Below are positions 24,674 to 33,408 of a stretch of 64,000 bases of DNA, piece by piece. Position numbers and translations under genes: made by a program. Origin of the DNA: Nostoc linckia NIES-25 (GTDB lineage: Bacteria > Cyanobacteriota > Cyanobacteriia > Cyanobacteriales > Nostocaceae); NCBI RefSeq assembly GCF_002368035.1, contig NZ_AP018222.1, forward strand, positions 3,450,534 through 3,514,533, written 5' to 3'. Below the pieces are notes generated by a model, which made no database searches, had not been told where the DNA came from, and worked only from the letters and a program-made list of their open reading frames with translations. Each line of letters starts with the position of its first letter. Position 1 is the stretch's first letter.

Positions 24674-25861
24674 TTAACTCACTACACTTGGCTTGTAAGT
24701 ATAAACCCATTTGTGAAAATCCTCATTCAGCGTCATTTGCCGCTGTGGGGTCTGACTAGGAGATGTAAAGTCTTCGTAGTAGCGCATCTCGCCCATAGCA
24801 CTACGAGCCTGAATGATTTTTGTGCGCTCGATGCGAGACTGTTCGTAGGTAGTTAGGGCTTCTTCGAGGGTAGCTGAATGGGAAAAACACTGTGCCAGTT
24901 CGTATGCATCTTCAAAAGTGGTATTGGCTCCTTGTCCCATAGCTGGCGCCATTGGATGGGCGGCGTCACCTAAGAGAGTAACTCTGCCTTGACTCCAGTG
25001 GGTTAAGGGTGGGCGATCGCAAATTGGCCCTTCCCAGATTTGCTCGGCTGGTGTCGCTTCCACCACTGCCCGAAAGGATTCATCCCAATCAGCTAATTCG
25101 TGGAGAATGCGAAATTTGACTCCATCGGCGTCTTGAGAAAGAGAGTAATCAGGCGAAAATTTACGACTAATCCAACTGGTATAGCCGCCTCCCACATTGA
25201 GAATGTACATGAACTGTTGATTGCCTTTGACGAAAACGAGTTCATAGTCATTAAATAACTCATGGTGGTACTTGATGACAGCACGCCAACACATACTACC
25301 GATATAATTAGGCTTACCCTCGCCAAATAAAGTTTTCCTAATTACGGAGTTGACGCCATCAGCACCAATTAGCAAATCTGCATCTATTGATTTTTGACCA
25401 TCAAAATGAATTTTCACACCGTTTTCATCTTGGTCAAAGCCGATGCAACGATGATTGAGGTGAATGATGTCAGATGGCAATCTTGATGCTAGAACTTGCT
25501 GTAAACGATACCACCAAACAGTCAATAATGGTTGTCCATATTGCTCTAAATATTTAGTTTGACTAGTCCTGATTGTTTCTTTGTGAATATTTTTTAAAAC
25601 CGTGTGGTTAACTTCGCATCCTGAGCTTTTCAGGGTTTCGACTATTCCCGGTGCGATCGCATCTAGAAAATTTAAGCCATTAGGAGCCAGTCCTAGTCCA
25701 GTTCCAGCCGGACGAAATTCTTGTGCTTTTTCGTATACTTGAACGTCAATACCCTGGCTTTGAAGTGCTATGGCAGTAGCCAAACCACCTGGCCCAGCGC
25801 CAACGATCGCAACTTTTTCTACTATCGGTTTAGAGAATTTCTGAGTTAGATTTTTGTTCAT
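24674..25861 (-). CDS. FAD-dependent aromatic monooxygenase (zeaxanthin epoxidase/salicylate hydroxylase-like)
   Basis: A 395-residue group A flavoprotein monooxygenase. It has the N-terminal GAGPGGLATAIAL dinucleotide fold (about residues 20-33), the central DG motif LLIGADGVNSVIR and the GD motif VTLLGDAAHPMAPAMGQGAN, the three class signatures. The fold fits single-component NAD(P)H-dependent hydroxylases or epoxidases. Sequence alone does not separate salicylate-type hydroxylases from carotenoid or other epoxidases. It starts with ATG at 25861 and appears monocistronic. Its 3' end faces the repeat-rich gap after the M23 gene. Confidence 0.85.
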   Translation of the reverse strand: MNKNLTQKFSKPIVEKVAIVGAGPGGLATAIALQSQGIDVQVYEKAQEFRPAGTGLGLAPNGLNFLDAIAPGIVETLKSSGCEVNHTVLKNIHKETIRTSQTKYLEQYGQPLLTVWWYRLQQVLASRLPSDIIHLNHRCIGFDQDENGVKIHFDGQKSIDADLLIGADGVNSVIRKTLFGEGKPNYIGSMCWRAVIKYHHELFNDYELVFVKGNQQFMYILNVGGGYTSWISRKFSPDYSLSQDADGVKFRILHELADWDESFRAVVEATPAEQIWEGPICDRPPLTHWSQGRVTLLGDAAHPMAPAMGQGANTTFEDAYELAQCFSHSATLEEALTTYEQSRIERTKIIQARSAMGEMRYYEDFTSPSQTPQRQMTLNEDFHKWVYTYKPSVVS

Positions 25862-26224
25862 AATAGAAATCAGAATTTTAGGATATCCCCACCGATAAAT
25901 CCGCTTGCTCTTTTGCCTTACGTTTTAAGCAGACTCACAGCCGTTATTTTGACTCCTAAATACTTTTTTAGTCAATCTTCCTGAAAAACCAACTCTTAAT
26001 TGGCGATTCTAATCAGTTGTCATCTGTCCTGTGGTTGCTGGTGGTAACAAAAACTGCACACATAGGATTTTTGTAAATCTGACAAACTCAAATGCAATAT
26101 ACTTACCTCGATTTTGGCAGTAAATTTCGTAAAATTGACCTTCATTGCTCAAAAAACCTAATATCAGGTACATAGCTTGCTGTATTATTTTTGTATTCAA
26201 AAATGATTGCGAACAGGAGTTTGT
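25862..26224. other. Gap between divergent FAD monooxygenase and small exported protein
   Basis: 363 bases with no credible ORF. The minus-strand ORF 26009-26200 lacks a ribosome site and any family feature. No promoter could be assigned with confidence. Confidence 0.4.
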
Positions 26225-26728
26225 ATGAAATTTAAATCAGCTTCCATATATATTGGTTTAAGCTTTCTGAGTTTTTCAGTCAGTTCATTGCCGCGTGTTG
26301 TAAATCCACCACAAGTCCTTGCTCAAGAAGTTAGTTCTTCATGCCCTCTACCAGCTGATATTGCCATTACCTTTCTAAATTCCGAGTGTAAGGAAGTTAA
26401 ACTAGAGCAACCCCAAACTTTTTATCGCTACTATAGTAGCAGTAACAACAAATACGGCAGATATTTAACAGCTGACAAATATAACACGAATGTAGAAGTA
26501 ATCAAGAATCTAGCTCTCAATCAAGAATGGGGTAATCAAGCAACTCAAATACTAACAGTAACTTTGCCAGCAGGAACCTTAACTTATCAAGGCATTGTCG
26601 GCCCTCAAACTCCTAAAGAATGCTATCCAGGTGGTGGTCAACAAACATTTATTAAAGATTCAAAAGATCCGAATATAAAATGGTCTGACGCCGGAAATAT
26701 CGTTGTAGAAAAGTTTAGCTGCCCGTAA
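26225..26728 (+). CDS. Small exported protein of unknown function
   Basis: From the ATG at 26225, chosen because ACAGGAG sits 6 bases upstream, the protein has 167 residues. It begins with a signal peptide: MKFKSASIYIGLSFLSFSVS, then a cleavage-like VLAQ-E about residue 36. The mature part has four or five Cys residues (CPLPADIAIT, SECKEVKLE, KECYPGGGQ, FSCP), suggesting one or two disulfides in the periplasm or outside. No family recognised. It is followed after only 5 bases by a small cytoplasmic-looking gene. Confidence 0.65.
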   Translation: MKFKSASIYIGLSFLSFSVSSLPRVVNPPQVLAQEVSSSCPLPADIAITFLNSECKEVKLEQPQTFYRYYSSSNNKYGRYLTADKYNTNVEVIKNLALNQEWGNQATQILTVTLPAGTLTYQGIVGPQTPKECYPGGGQQTFIKDSKDPNIKWSDAGNIVVEKFSCP

Positions 26729-26733
26729 AATTT

Positions 26734-27018
26734 ATGGAAACCAACACACAAGAATTTATCAAGCTAATCGATCGAGCTTCTGAAATTAGCGAACAGATGC
26801 TTAAAGACAAACAATCTGAGTCTTCTCCACGTTTAAACAACGTCATAAATGCCTTACAATCTATTAAAAATAAGGCACTCAATGGTCAACTCGAACCATC
26901 AGGAGGAGTCTCGACTCTTGGTCTAGCTCGTGAAGTGGCGGATTGGATTGAACCGTTAGATTCGCCATTATTAAAAGCTGTAGGTGGCATAGAGGAATAT
27001 TACCAAAAACACCTCTAA
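26734..27018 (+). CDS. Hypothetical small helical protein
   Basis: A 94-residue protein, largely helical, with a charged N-terminal half (FIKLIDRASEISEQMLKDKQ) and a conserved-looking end (TLGLAREVADWIEPLDSPLL, then GGIEEYYQKHL). The ending resembles small cyanobacterial hypothetical proteins of unknown role. It starts 5 bases after the preceding exported protein, so the two are probably co-transcribed. It has no signal peptide or membrane segment. Confidence 0.65.
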   Translation: METNTQEFIKLIDRASEISEQMLKDKQSESSPRLNNVINALQSIKNKALNGQLEPSGGVSTLGLAREVADWIEPLDSPLLKAVGGIEEYYQKHL

Positions 27019-27151
27019 ATCTCCTATTTTAGTCTATTTAACAGAACATTACAGTTAACAAAACAGTGGTGAGTAATGAGTAATAATTACCATTTTTAAC
27101 TCAGCACTGTTTTGTTAAAAGCAATTATCTTTATTAAGATTAGCACCAAAT

Positions 27152-27700
27152 ATGGAAGAAAATTATTTAACTGCAATTACCTCAAACTCTGTTACCCAAG
27201 AATTCAGAATATTGAGTTCAGAAGAAGTAGAATTATCGCTAAATGTCAATAATTTGTCATACTCAGTAAAGCTAGAACCCTGCGTTACTTTACTCGATGC
27301 ACTACGGGAAAAGCTGGGTTTGATGGGTACAAAAAAAGCTTGCGATCGCGGTGAATGTGGGGCATGTACTGTATTAGTTAACAATCGGCGAATTAACTCC
27401 TGTATGACATTGGCAATAATGCACATCGGCGCTGCAATTACTACTATTGAAGGATTAGCAGAAGATGGCAAACTCCATCCTTTACAAACAGCTTTTATCA
27501 CCCATGATGCTTTTCAATGTGGATATTGCACATCTGGTCAAATTGTCTCTGCCTTAGGAATGATATTAGAAGAAATACCCAAATCTGAAGCAGAAATTCG
27601 AGAAAAAATGAGTGGAAACCTTTGCAGGTGCGGTGCATATCCGAATATTATTGCAGCGATTCAAGATGTCCTAGAGGAAAGGGAAGATGCAGCCATTTAG
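27152..27700 (+). CDS. paoA: 2Fe-2S subunit of a PaoABC/YagTSR-type molybdenum hydroxylase
   Basis: The electron-transfer subunit of a xanthine-oxidase-family enzyme. It is 182 residues long. The plant-ferredoxin-type cluster is in CDRGECGACTVLVNNRRINSC, and the second, all-helical 2Fe-2S domain is in CGYCTSGQ and NLCRCGAYPNI. No twin-arginine signal precedes it, unlike periplasmic E. coli PaoA, so the enzyme is probably cytoplasmic. It overlaps the FAD subunit gene by 14 bases. The substrate (aldehyde, purine or other) cannot be told; the symbol reflects the type, not a proven orthologue. Confidence 0.9.
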   Translation: MEENYLTAITSNSVTQEFRILSSEEVELSLNVNNLSYSVKLEPCVTLLDALREKLGLMGTKKACDRGECGACTVLVNNRRINSCMTLAIMHIGAAITTIEGLAEDGKLHPLQTAFITHDAFQCGYCTSGQIVSALGMILEEIPKSEAEIREKMSGNLCRCGAYPNIIAAIQDVLEEREDAAI

Positions 27701-28661
27701 TTATGCTAAAGTTTTGTCCCAAGCAGCAGCAATCGCCACAATTAAAGAAGAAAAAACTGCGGAATTTATTGCGGGTGGTACTGATTTATTGGGATTAATC
27801 AAAGATGGCGTACAAGTAGTAAATACATTAATTGATATTAACAGTTTACCGCTAGGAGATATTGAATTTCAAACTCATGGAACTCGCATTGGTGCAATCT
27901 GTAGATTAAGCGATGTAGCTTTTCACCCCCAAATTCAAGAGTGTTATCCAGTAATTACCCAGGCTTTGCTACAAAGTGCTTCGCCGCAACTGCGAAATAT
28001 GGCAACTGTGGGTGGGAATTTATTGCAACGAGTTCGTTGCAGCTACTTTCGCAACCCAGTTTTTCCTTGTAATAAACGCACTCCAGGTAGAGGTTGTGCG
28101 GCAATTACAGGCTACAATCGGATGCACGCTATTTTTGGAGCTAGCGAACATTGTATCGCCGTTCATCCTTCAGATTTAGCTGTAGCTTTGACAGTATTAG
28201 ATGCAGTGATTTGCATTCAAGGGGCAGAAAAAACACGGCGAATTTCTATTCATGATTTTTATCTTTTACCAGGTGAGACCCCACAAACAGAAAATTTATT
28301 ACAACCTGGAGAATTAATTGTTGCTATTGAAATTCCAGATTTTGCATATAAATCTCATTATTTAAAAGTTAGAGATCGGGCTACTTATGAATTTGCTCTT
28401 GTTTCTGTAGCTATTGCCTTAGAAATAGAACAAAATGTTATCAATTCAGCACGTATCGCTTTTGGAGGAGTAGCGCCAAAACCTTGGCGTGCATGGGAAG
28501 TTGAAGAATTCCTCAAAGGAAAAGCAATCAATACAGCTACATTCATAGCCGCAGCTGAACTTGCAATTAAAGAAGCAAAACCGCAAACACACAATGAATT
28601 CAAAATTGAATTAGTCAAACGCGTTTTAATTCGCGGACTTTCAAAATCTTGTGGGGGTTGA
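27687..28661 (+). CDS. paoB: FAD subunit of the molybdenum hydroxylase, with a PaoB-like Cys motif
   Basis: A 324-residue CoxM/XdhB-type subunit passing electrons between the FeS and Mo subunits and the external acceptor. The FAD loops are FIAGGTDLLGLIKDG and ATVGGNLLQ. A four-Cys arrangement, C-x2-FR, then PCNKRTPGRGC and a further conserved NRMHAIFG, matches the extra [4Fe-4S] site known in E. coli PaoB (YagS). This places the enzyme in that subfamily rather than with classic xanthine dehydrogenases. The Mo-subunit gene does not follow directly: 1.8 kb and another gene intervene. Confidence 0.9.
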   Translation: MQPFSYAKVLSQAAAIATIKEEKTAEFIAGGTDLLGLIKDGVQVVNTLIDINSLPLGDIEFQTHGTRIGAICRLSDVAFHPQIQECYPVITQALLQSASPQLRNMATVGGNLLQRVRCSYFRNPVFPCNKRTPGRGCAAITGYNRMHAIFGASEHCIAVHPSDLAVALTVLDAVICIQGAEKTRRISIHDFYLLPGETPQTENLLQPGELIVAIEIPDFAYKSHYLKVRDRATYEFALVSVAIALEIEQNVINSARIAFGGVAPKPWRAWEVEEFLKGKAINTATFIAAAELAIKEAKPQTHNEFKIELVKRVLIRGLSKSCGG

Positions 28662-29228
28662 ACCTACTAAAACTCAAGATTTGTCTGGCTTATTTCCTCG
28701 ACTGCACTCAGCCTAACCAATAGAGAGGCGAAGGTTAGAGTGCAAGAATAAGTGGCAACTAAATTATAATAGTGATATTGGTCACAAGAGGAGTGCGATC
28801 GATATCACTAATTAGCAATGATTTAGGTTATAATATTTCTTTGAGCGCCTCTAAGGTAGAAAGCTAGGTCATAAATTGATACTAGCCTTAAAAAGTCGTT
28901 ATCCCTCAATTAGCCGATCTAGAAGTTAAGACTATGTTTGAGTAGTGATGACTATTACCTGTTAAGCCCTGAATTGTCTGCATAAGTGAATTTGAGGGCT
29001 TGATTTCAGACAAGTTTATTTGAGTCATATCAAGTATTAGCAAATTGTTGCGCGAAAAGATTTAAGCTTATTTTCACAGCAGCAAAAATTTTGAATTGGA
29101 GTTACGTCAGTCTCTAATTTGTTGATTTAAATAACTATTAATTTTATGAAAGTAAAATCTTAGCATTAGTCTTCAGAATAATTTATAAATATTTACTAAA
29201 TACTGACTTTTAATTAAAATTATTTATA
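28662..29228. other. 567-base gap inside the hydroxylase locus
   Basis: Lies between paoB and the dioxygenase-like gene. It contains only short AT-rich sequence and a few partial inverted words (for example the AACCAATAGAGAGGCG area). No ORF, RNA gene or clear terminator was found. The sequence differs in texture from the compact 14-base overlap of paoA and paoB. Confidence 0.45.
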
Positions 29229-30179
29229 ATGCTAAAACAACTTAAAAAAAAATTTCCATTGCAATATAACATTTGCTATGAAAACTATATAGGATTAACT
29301 AAAAACCCTCGTTGGTTGTTGATGCGTAAAGTTGGTAGATTCCCTTTTGGAACAGTTATAAGAGATTTTTTGCCTTATAAAAACGAACATTTTTCTCAAG
29401 AATTCGTAAATACAAGCTGCACTCTATTTCCCGGTCTTGATATTGATTTGGTAGTTAATAGTTTGAAGGAAAATGGATTTTATTTGGGTCTTAACCTTAC
29501 CAAAGAAATAGTAACGGAAATTGCTAATTTTGCTCATTGTCATGCTTGTTATGGTGATTATAAACCTAATTTAGGTTTTTTTTATAATCAGAAGGAATCA
29601 GCAGAAAAGCATTACGATCGAATATTTAAACTAGCTGGCTATTTTAATACAGCTTTGCTTTGTCCTGCTATTAAAAAGCTGCAAAACGATCCTACACTAT
29701 TGGCAATAGCTGGTAAATATTTAGAGTGTAAACCCGTACATTTATCTAATCAATTATGGTGGAGCTTTGCTGGGGAGACAACAACATTTGAAAAGATGAA
29801 AACATTTCAAATGTTTCACTACGATCAGGATGATTATCGCTTTTTAAAATTTTTCTTTTATTTAACGGATGTTGATGCATTAGGTGGCCCCCACGTTTGT
29901 GTTAGAGGCAGCCACAAGCAGAAAAAACTTTCACATTTATTGTTACCTAAATGTGAAACTGATGAAGATATTATTAGCTATTATCAACAAAAATCATTAG
30001 TGACTATTTACGGCAAAGCAGGGTTTGGCTTTGCTGAAGATACTTTTTGTTTTCACAAAGGCACTACTCCCATTGCTCAAGATCGCCTGATGTTACAAGT
30101 GGAATTTGGCACAATTGATTACAATATGCAGCACGATATAAGAGATCCATTAATTTTACAAACTATGATTAATTCCTAA
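29229..30179 (+). CDS. Fe(II)/2-oxoglutarate dioxygenase-like (PhyH-type) protein
   Basis: A 316-residue protein. A double-stranded-helix dioxygenase pattern is visible: HxD metal ligands His197 and Asp199 in FQMFHYDQDD, the GGPHVCVRGSHK strand-turn, a distal His276 in CFHKGTTP, and Arg286 in QDRLMLQVEF for 2-oxoglutarate. The spacing suits the phytanoyl-CoA dioxygenase superfamily. The composition is AT-rich with few HIP1 sites, unlike the flanking hydroxylase genes. The ATG at 29229 is the first in frame, without a strong ribosome site. The substrate is unknown, and a link with the hydroxylase is only positional. Confidence 0.72.
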   Translation: MLKQLKKKFPLQYNICYENYIGLTKNPRWLLMRKVGRFPFGTVIRDFLPYKNEHFSQEFVNTSCTLFPGLDIDLVVNSLKENGFYLGLNLTKEIVTEIANFAHCHACYGDYKPNLGFFYNQKESAEKHYDRIFKLAGYFNTALLCPAIKKLQNDPTLLAIAGKYLECKPVHLSNQLWWSFAGETTTFEKMKTFQMFHYDQDDYRFLKFFFYLTDVDALGGPHVCVRGSHKQKKLSHLLLPKCETDEDIISYYQQKSLVTIYGKAGFGFAEDTFCFHKGTTPIAQDRLMLQVEFGTIDYNMQHDIRDPLILQTMINS

Positions 30180-30363
30180 AAATAATTTATTATATATAAC
30201 GATCTTATCTCAGTTGTGAAAATTAACGAACTGCCTTCTCTAAGACGCAGTGTATCGTAGAGAAGCTTTCACAAATGATTTAAGACTGCTATAGGACTCA
30301 TATTTGATTTTTGACATATACGTAGTAGTGTGACAAGGCTAAAATGTTGCAATAAATTTTATT

Positions 30364-30412
30364 GTGGGATGGGTGTCCTCACCCGTCCGGGCGGGCAGGA
30401 TGCCCACCCCAC
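30364..30412. repeat. GTGGGNTGGG dispersed palindrome
   Basis: GTGGGATGGGTGTCC pairs imperfectly with GGATGCCCACCCCAC around a GTCCGGGCGGGC centre. It lies 60 bases before the Mo-subunit start in the 296-base gap 30180-30475. A related short palindrome occurs at 44392-44431. Confidence 0.65.
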
Positions 30413-30475
30413 AAGAGCTAAATTTTATGCAGACCTCTACTAAATTTAATTTTCCAGCAAAGGGAAAGCAACAGT

Positions 30476-32665
30476 ATGAGTAAAATTGTTGGTAAGCCAG
30501 TAGATCGCGTTGATGGTAGACTGAAAGTCACAGGAGAAGCAGCATATACAGCTGATGTGGCGATAGACAATTTGACTTATGGCGTAATTTTTGAAAGTAC
30601 GATCGCCAATGGCAAAGTTATCGAAATAGACACATCAAAAGCCTTAGCATCGCCTGGTGTAATAGATATCGTTACTTACGAGCAAACACCATCGTTAATT
30701 AAAATACCCTTCTTTTCTCCTGCAAAAACTCAACCAACCGAGAAAGATGACAACATCTATTACAATGGTCAACACCTGGGGATTGTAGTTGCTCAAACTT
30801 TAGAACAAGCCCAAACCGCTGCTGCTTTAATTAAAGTTATCTACGAAGAAGCAGCGCCAACAATAACATTGGCACAGGCAGAAATTTCTGAACCAGAAAC
30901 AGTAAATTTTGGCATCATGCCAGGTAAAATTACCAGAGGAGATATAGAATCTGGTAAAGCACAAGCAGATATTCTCGTGCAGGAAGTTTATTCCACACCA
31001 ATGGAACATCATAATCCCCTAGAAACCTCTGCAAGTATAGCGATGTGGGAGGGGGATAATTTGACATTATATGAAACCACCCAAGGCATTTCTGCAACCC
31101 AAAGAGCCATTGCATCTGTTCTGGATATTCCCCAAGAAAATGTCCGCGTCATCTCCAAATACTTAGGCGGAGGATTTGGTTGTAAAGCACTACTCAGGTC
31201 TCATACTATTCTTGCAGCGATCGCCGCCAAACGAGTCAACCGACCGGTGAAAGTTGCCTTAGAGCGATCGCAAATGTATACTAGCTGCGGTTACCGTTCT
31301 GAAACTCAACAACACCTAACGTTAGGTGCAACCAAAGAAGGCAAACTAACAGTCATTACTCACACCGGAACATCCTTAACATCCCAATTTGAAGACTTTG
31401 TGGAACCCGTTGGCGCAGCCACAACCATGATGTACGCTTGTGAAAATTTGCAAGTGAAATATCGCTTGGGACGTATCAATGCCTGCACGCCAACCTTTAT
31501 GCGCGGCCCCGGCGAAGCACCAGGAATGTTTGCCCTAGAGTCAGCAATGGATGAACTCGCATCTGCCTTAAATATTGACCCCATTGAATTCAGACTGAGA
31601 AATCATGCAGATATCGATCCCCATACAGGATTACCTTGGTCGAGTAAATCCCTGAAACAATGTTATCAAAAAGGTGCAGAGATTTTTGGCTGGTCGCAAC
31701 GCAACCCAGTTCCCCGTTCGATGCAAGAAGGTGATTTTTTAATTGGTTGGGGAATGGCGAGTGCGACATTTCCCAGCAATTCTGGTTCAGCATCAGTGAA
31801 AGTCGAAATTTTTGCCACTGGAGAAGTAAAACTAGAAACTGGTACTCAAGACATCGGTACAGGCACTTATACAGTGATGAGTCAGGTGGCTGCTGAGGCA
31901 TTAGGCTTACCAGTGCAATTTCAACTAGGTGATAGCAATTACCCGAAAGCACCGATTACAGGCAATTCAATTACAGTTGGTAGCGTTTCTCCGGCGGTGC
32001 ATAAAGCAGCGATCGCCGCACGGGATAGAATGATTGAAATGGCGATCGTAGACCCAAATTCTCCTCTGTATGGATCTCAAACAGAAGATATTACAGTTGA
32101 TTCAGGGCAAATATTTTTAAAACAAAACCCATCCCAGCGAGACAGCTACACCGATATTTTGCGCCGTCAGGGATTAGAAAGTTTAGAAGTCACAGAACAA
32201 ACCTCACCCAACCCAGAGAGTAAAAGTTATTCCAAACACTCTTTTGGTGCCATGTTTGTAGAAGTCGCCGTTGATGAACTTTTAGGAGAAATTAAAATTA
32301 GACGTTGCGTAGGTGTTTATAGTGTAGGGCGAATTCTCAACTTCAAGACAGCACGCAGTCAAGTTGTCGGTGGTATTACTTGGGGAATTGGCATGGCATT
32401 AATGGAAAAAACCATAATGGATGCTAACGAAGGCAGAATAATTGGTGCTAATCTTTCAGACTACTTGATTCCCGTTCATAAAGATATTCCAAATATGGAA
32501 GTGCAATTCATTGAAGAACAAGATGCTTATGTGAATGCACTAGGAACCAAAAGTTTGGGAGAGCTTCCCATTGTTGGCGTAGCCGCAGCCATATCGAATG
32601 CAGTTTATCATGCCACAGGTAAACGGATTCGCGACTTGCCAATTACACCAGACAAGTTGTTGTAA
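30476..32665 (+). CDS. paoC: Molybdopterin-binding catalytic subunit of the molybdenum hydroxylase
   Basis: The 729-residue large subunit of a xanthine-oxidase-family enzyme, binding molybdopterin cytosine dinucleotide in the family. It has the N-terminal VGKPVDRVDGRLKVTGEA block, SKYLGGGFGCK (the GGGFG Mo-cofactor loop), a RGPGEAPGMFALESAMDELA segment, GTQDIGTGTYTVMSQ, and the C-terminal GTKSLGELPIVGVAAA carrying the catalytic Glu. The length is that of YagR/PaoC rather than longer XdhB types. The start ATG at 30476 has a purine-rich AAAGGGAAAG upstream. It probably has its own promoter, because an unrelated gene separates it from paoAB. Confidence 0.92.
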   Translation: MSKIVGKPVDRVDGRLKVTGEAAYTADVAIDNLTYGVIFESTIANGKVIEIDTSKALASPGVIDIVTYEQTPSLIKIPFFSPAKTQPTEKDDNIYYNGQHLGIVVAQTLEQAQTAAALIKVIYEEAAPTITLAQAEISEPETVNFGIMPGKITRGDIESGKAQADILVQEVYSTPMEHHNPLETSASIAMWEGDNLTLYETTQGISATQRAIASVLDIPQENVRVISKYLGGGFGCKALLRSHTILAAIAAKRVNRPVKVALERSQMYTSCGYRSETQQHLTLGATKEGKLTVITHTGTSLTSQFEDFVEPVGAATTMMYACENLQVKYRLGRINACTPTFMRGPGEAPGMFALESAMDELASALNIDPIEFRLRNHADIDPHTGLPWSSKSLKQCYQKGAEIFGWSQRNPVPRSMQEGDFLIGWGMASATFPSNSGSASVKVEIFATGEVKLETGTQDIGTGTYTVMSQVAAEALGLPVQFQLGDSNYPKAPITGNSITVGSVSPAVHKAAIAARDRMIEMAIVDPNSPLYGSQTEDITVDSGQIFLKQNPSQRDSYTDILRRQGLESLEVTEQTSPNPESKSYSKHSFGAMFVEVAVDELLGEIKIRRCVGVYSVGRILNFKTARSQVVGGITWGIGMALMEKTIMDANEGRIIGANLSDYLIPVHKDIPNMEVQFIEEQDAYVNALGTKSLGELPIVGVAAAISNAVYHATGKRIRDLPITPDKLL

Positions 32666-32897
32666 GTGAAGTACCGCAACTAAGCTTACCTATACTTAGG
32701 GATTATGAGTTGCTGATTTCATGTATGAAAACGATTGTGGATCGCTGTAAATTTAGAGTTAATAAAATAGAAAATTAATGTGTGTTCATAAATAATGTGG
32801 TTTTAACTACGTTATTGAGTTGAATTAGTAAGATAAACTTGCCTCATGAATGTCATCAAAGTACTGAGTTTTATTTAGTAACAAAAAAGGACAACCA

Positions 32898-33122
32898 ATG
32901 AGCAAAGAAGTAGCCAAAGTAATCATATGGGAAGAGAATCAAAAAGATTTTGTTAAAAAGTTCTATGATTTACAATTTCTTCCTAGACTAGGAGAGGAAA
33001 TTTACTTAAAAAAAGAGAAATGGAAAGTAACCAGAGTTGAACACGATCTAGAAGTAAATGAGGTTAATATCTACATAGAATTAATCAAAAAAGCGAAGCA
33101 GGATAAATCATCTAATTCATAA
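32898..33122 (+). CDS. Small hypothetical protein
   Basis: A 74-residue, Lys/Glu-rich protein starting with ATG preceded by AAAAGGACAACC, a fair ribosome site. A beta-rich pattern (EEIYLKKEKWKVTRVEHDLE, then NEVNIYIELI) suggests a small single domain. No family recognised. It stands alone after the hydroxylase genes and before a palindromic TAGAGACG repeat and a MITE-like element. Confidence 0.6.
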   Translation: MSKEVAKVIIWEENQKDFVKKFYDLQFLPRLGEEIYLKKEKWKVTRVEHDLEVNEVNIYIELIKKAKQDKSSNS

Positions 33123-33132
33123 ATAAAATTGA

Positions 33133-33205
33133 CAAGAGACGCAATAAATTGCCGTCTCTACGAAAGATTGATTATTGTAGAAACGGCGATTTATCGCGTC
33201 TTTGG
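33133..33205. repeat. Two TAGAGACG-type palindromes
   Basis: CAAGAGACGCAATAAATTGC plus CGTCTCTACG, followed by GTAGAAACGGCGATTTATCGCGTCTTTG. Each is a short hairpin of the same dispersed family as 12993-13021 and 42956-42981. Confidence 0.6.
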
Positions 33206-33276
33206 GATTTAGAATTTTCAGCAAAAACCTTAACTTGAACTAATTGACAAACCTGTGCTACGCTGCACTAAATCTA

Positions 33277-33397
33277 TAGACTTCTTGCAAAAGTCCTTAA
33301 CACCCCACCCCCAACCCCTCCCCTTAGCAAGGGGAGGGGAGACAAAGCGTAGCTTTGGCGGGGTGGGGTCTTATTTTCGATTTATGCAAGAGGTCTT
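33277..33397. mobile_element. MITE-like element, family 1 copy 1
   Basis: The ends are inverted: TATAGACTTCTTGCA on the left and TGCAAGAGGTCTTATA on the right. The interior is a GC-rich palindrome (CCCCTCCCCTT / AAGGGGAGGGG) and a GGGGTGGGGT end. A second copy with the same termini but a different interior lies at 59097-59221. No transposase is encoded. Confidence 0.7.
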
Positions 33398-33408
33398 ATA
33401 TTTACTTT

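Noticed and set aside
24403..24759. ORFs on both strands across the GGCAGAAGG inverted repeat
   Set aside because: They translate dispersed repeat DNA and the end of the FAD monooxygenase gene in the wrong frame; no start site.
26009..26200. Minus-strand ORF of 63 codons
   Set aside because: No ribosome site, no signal, no family feature; lies in an AT-rich intergenic gap.
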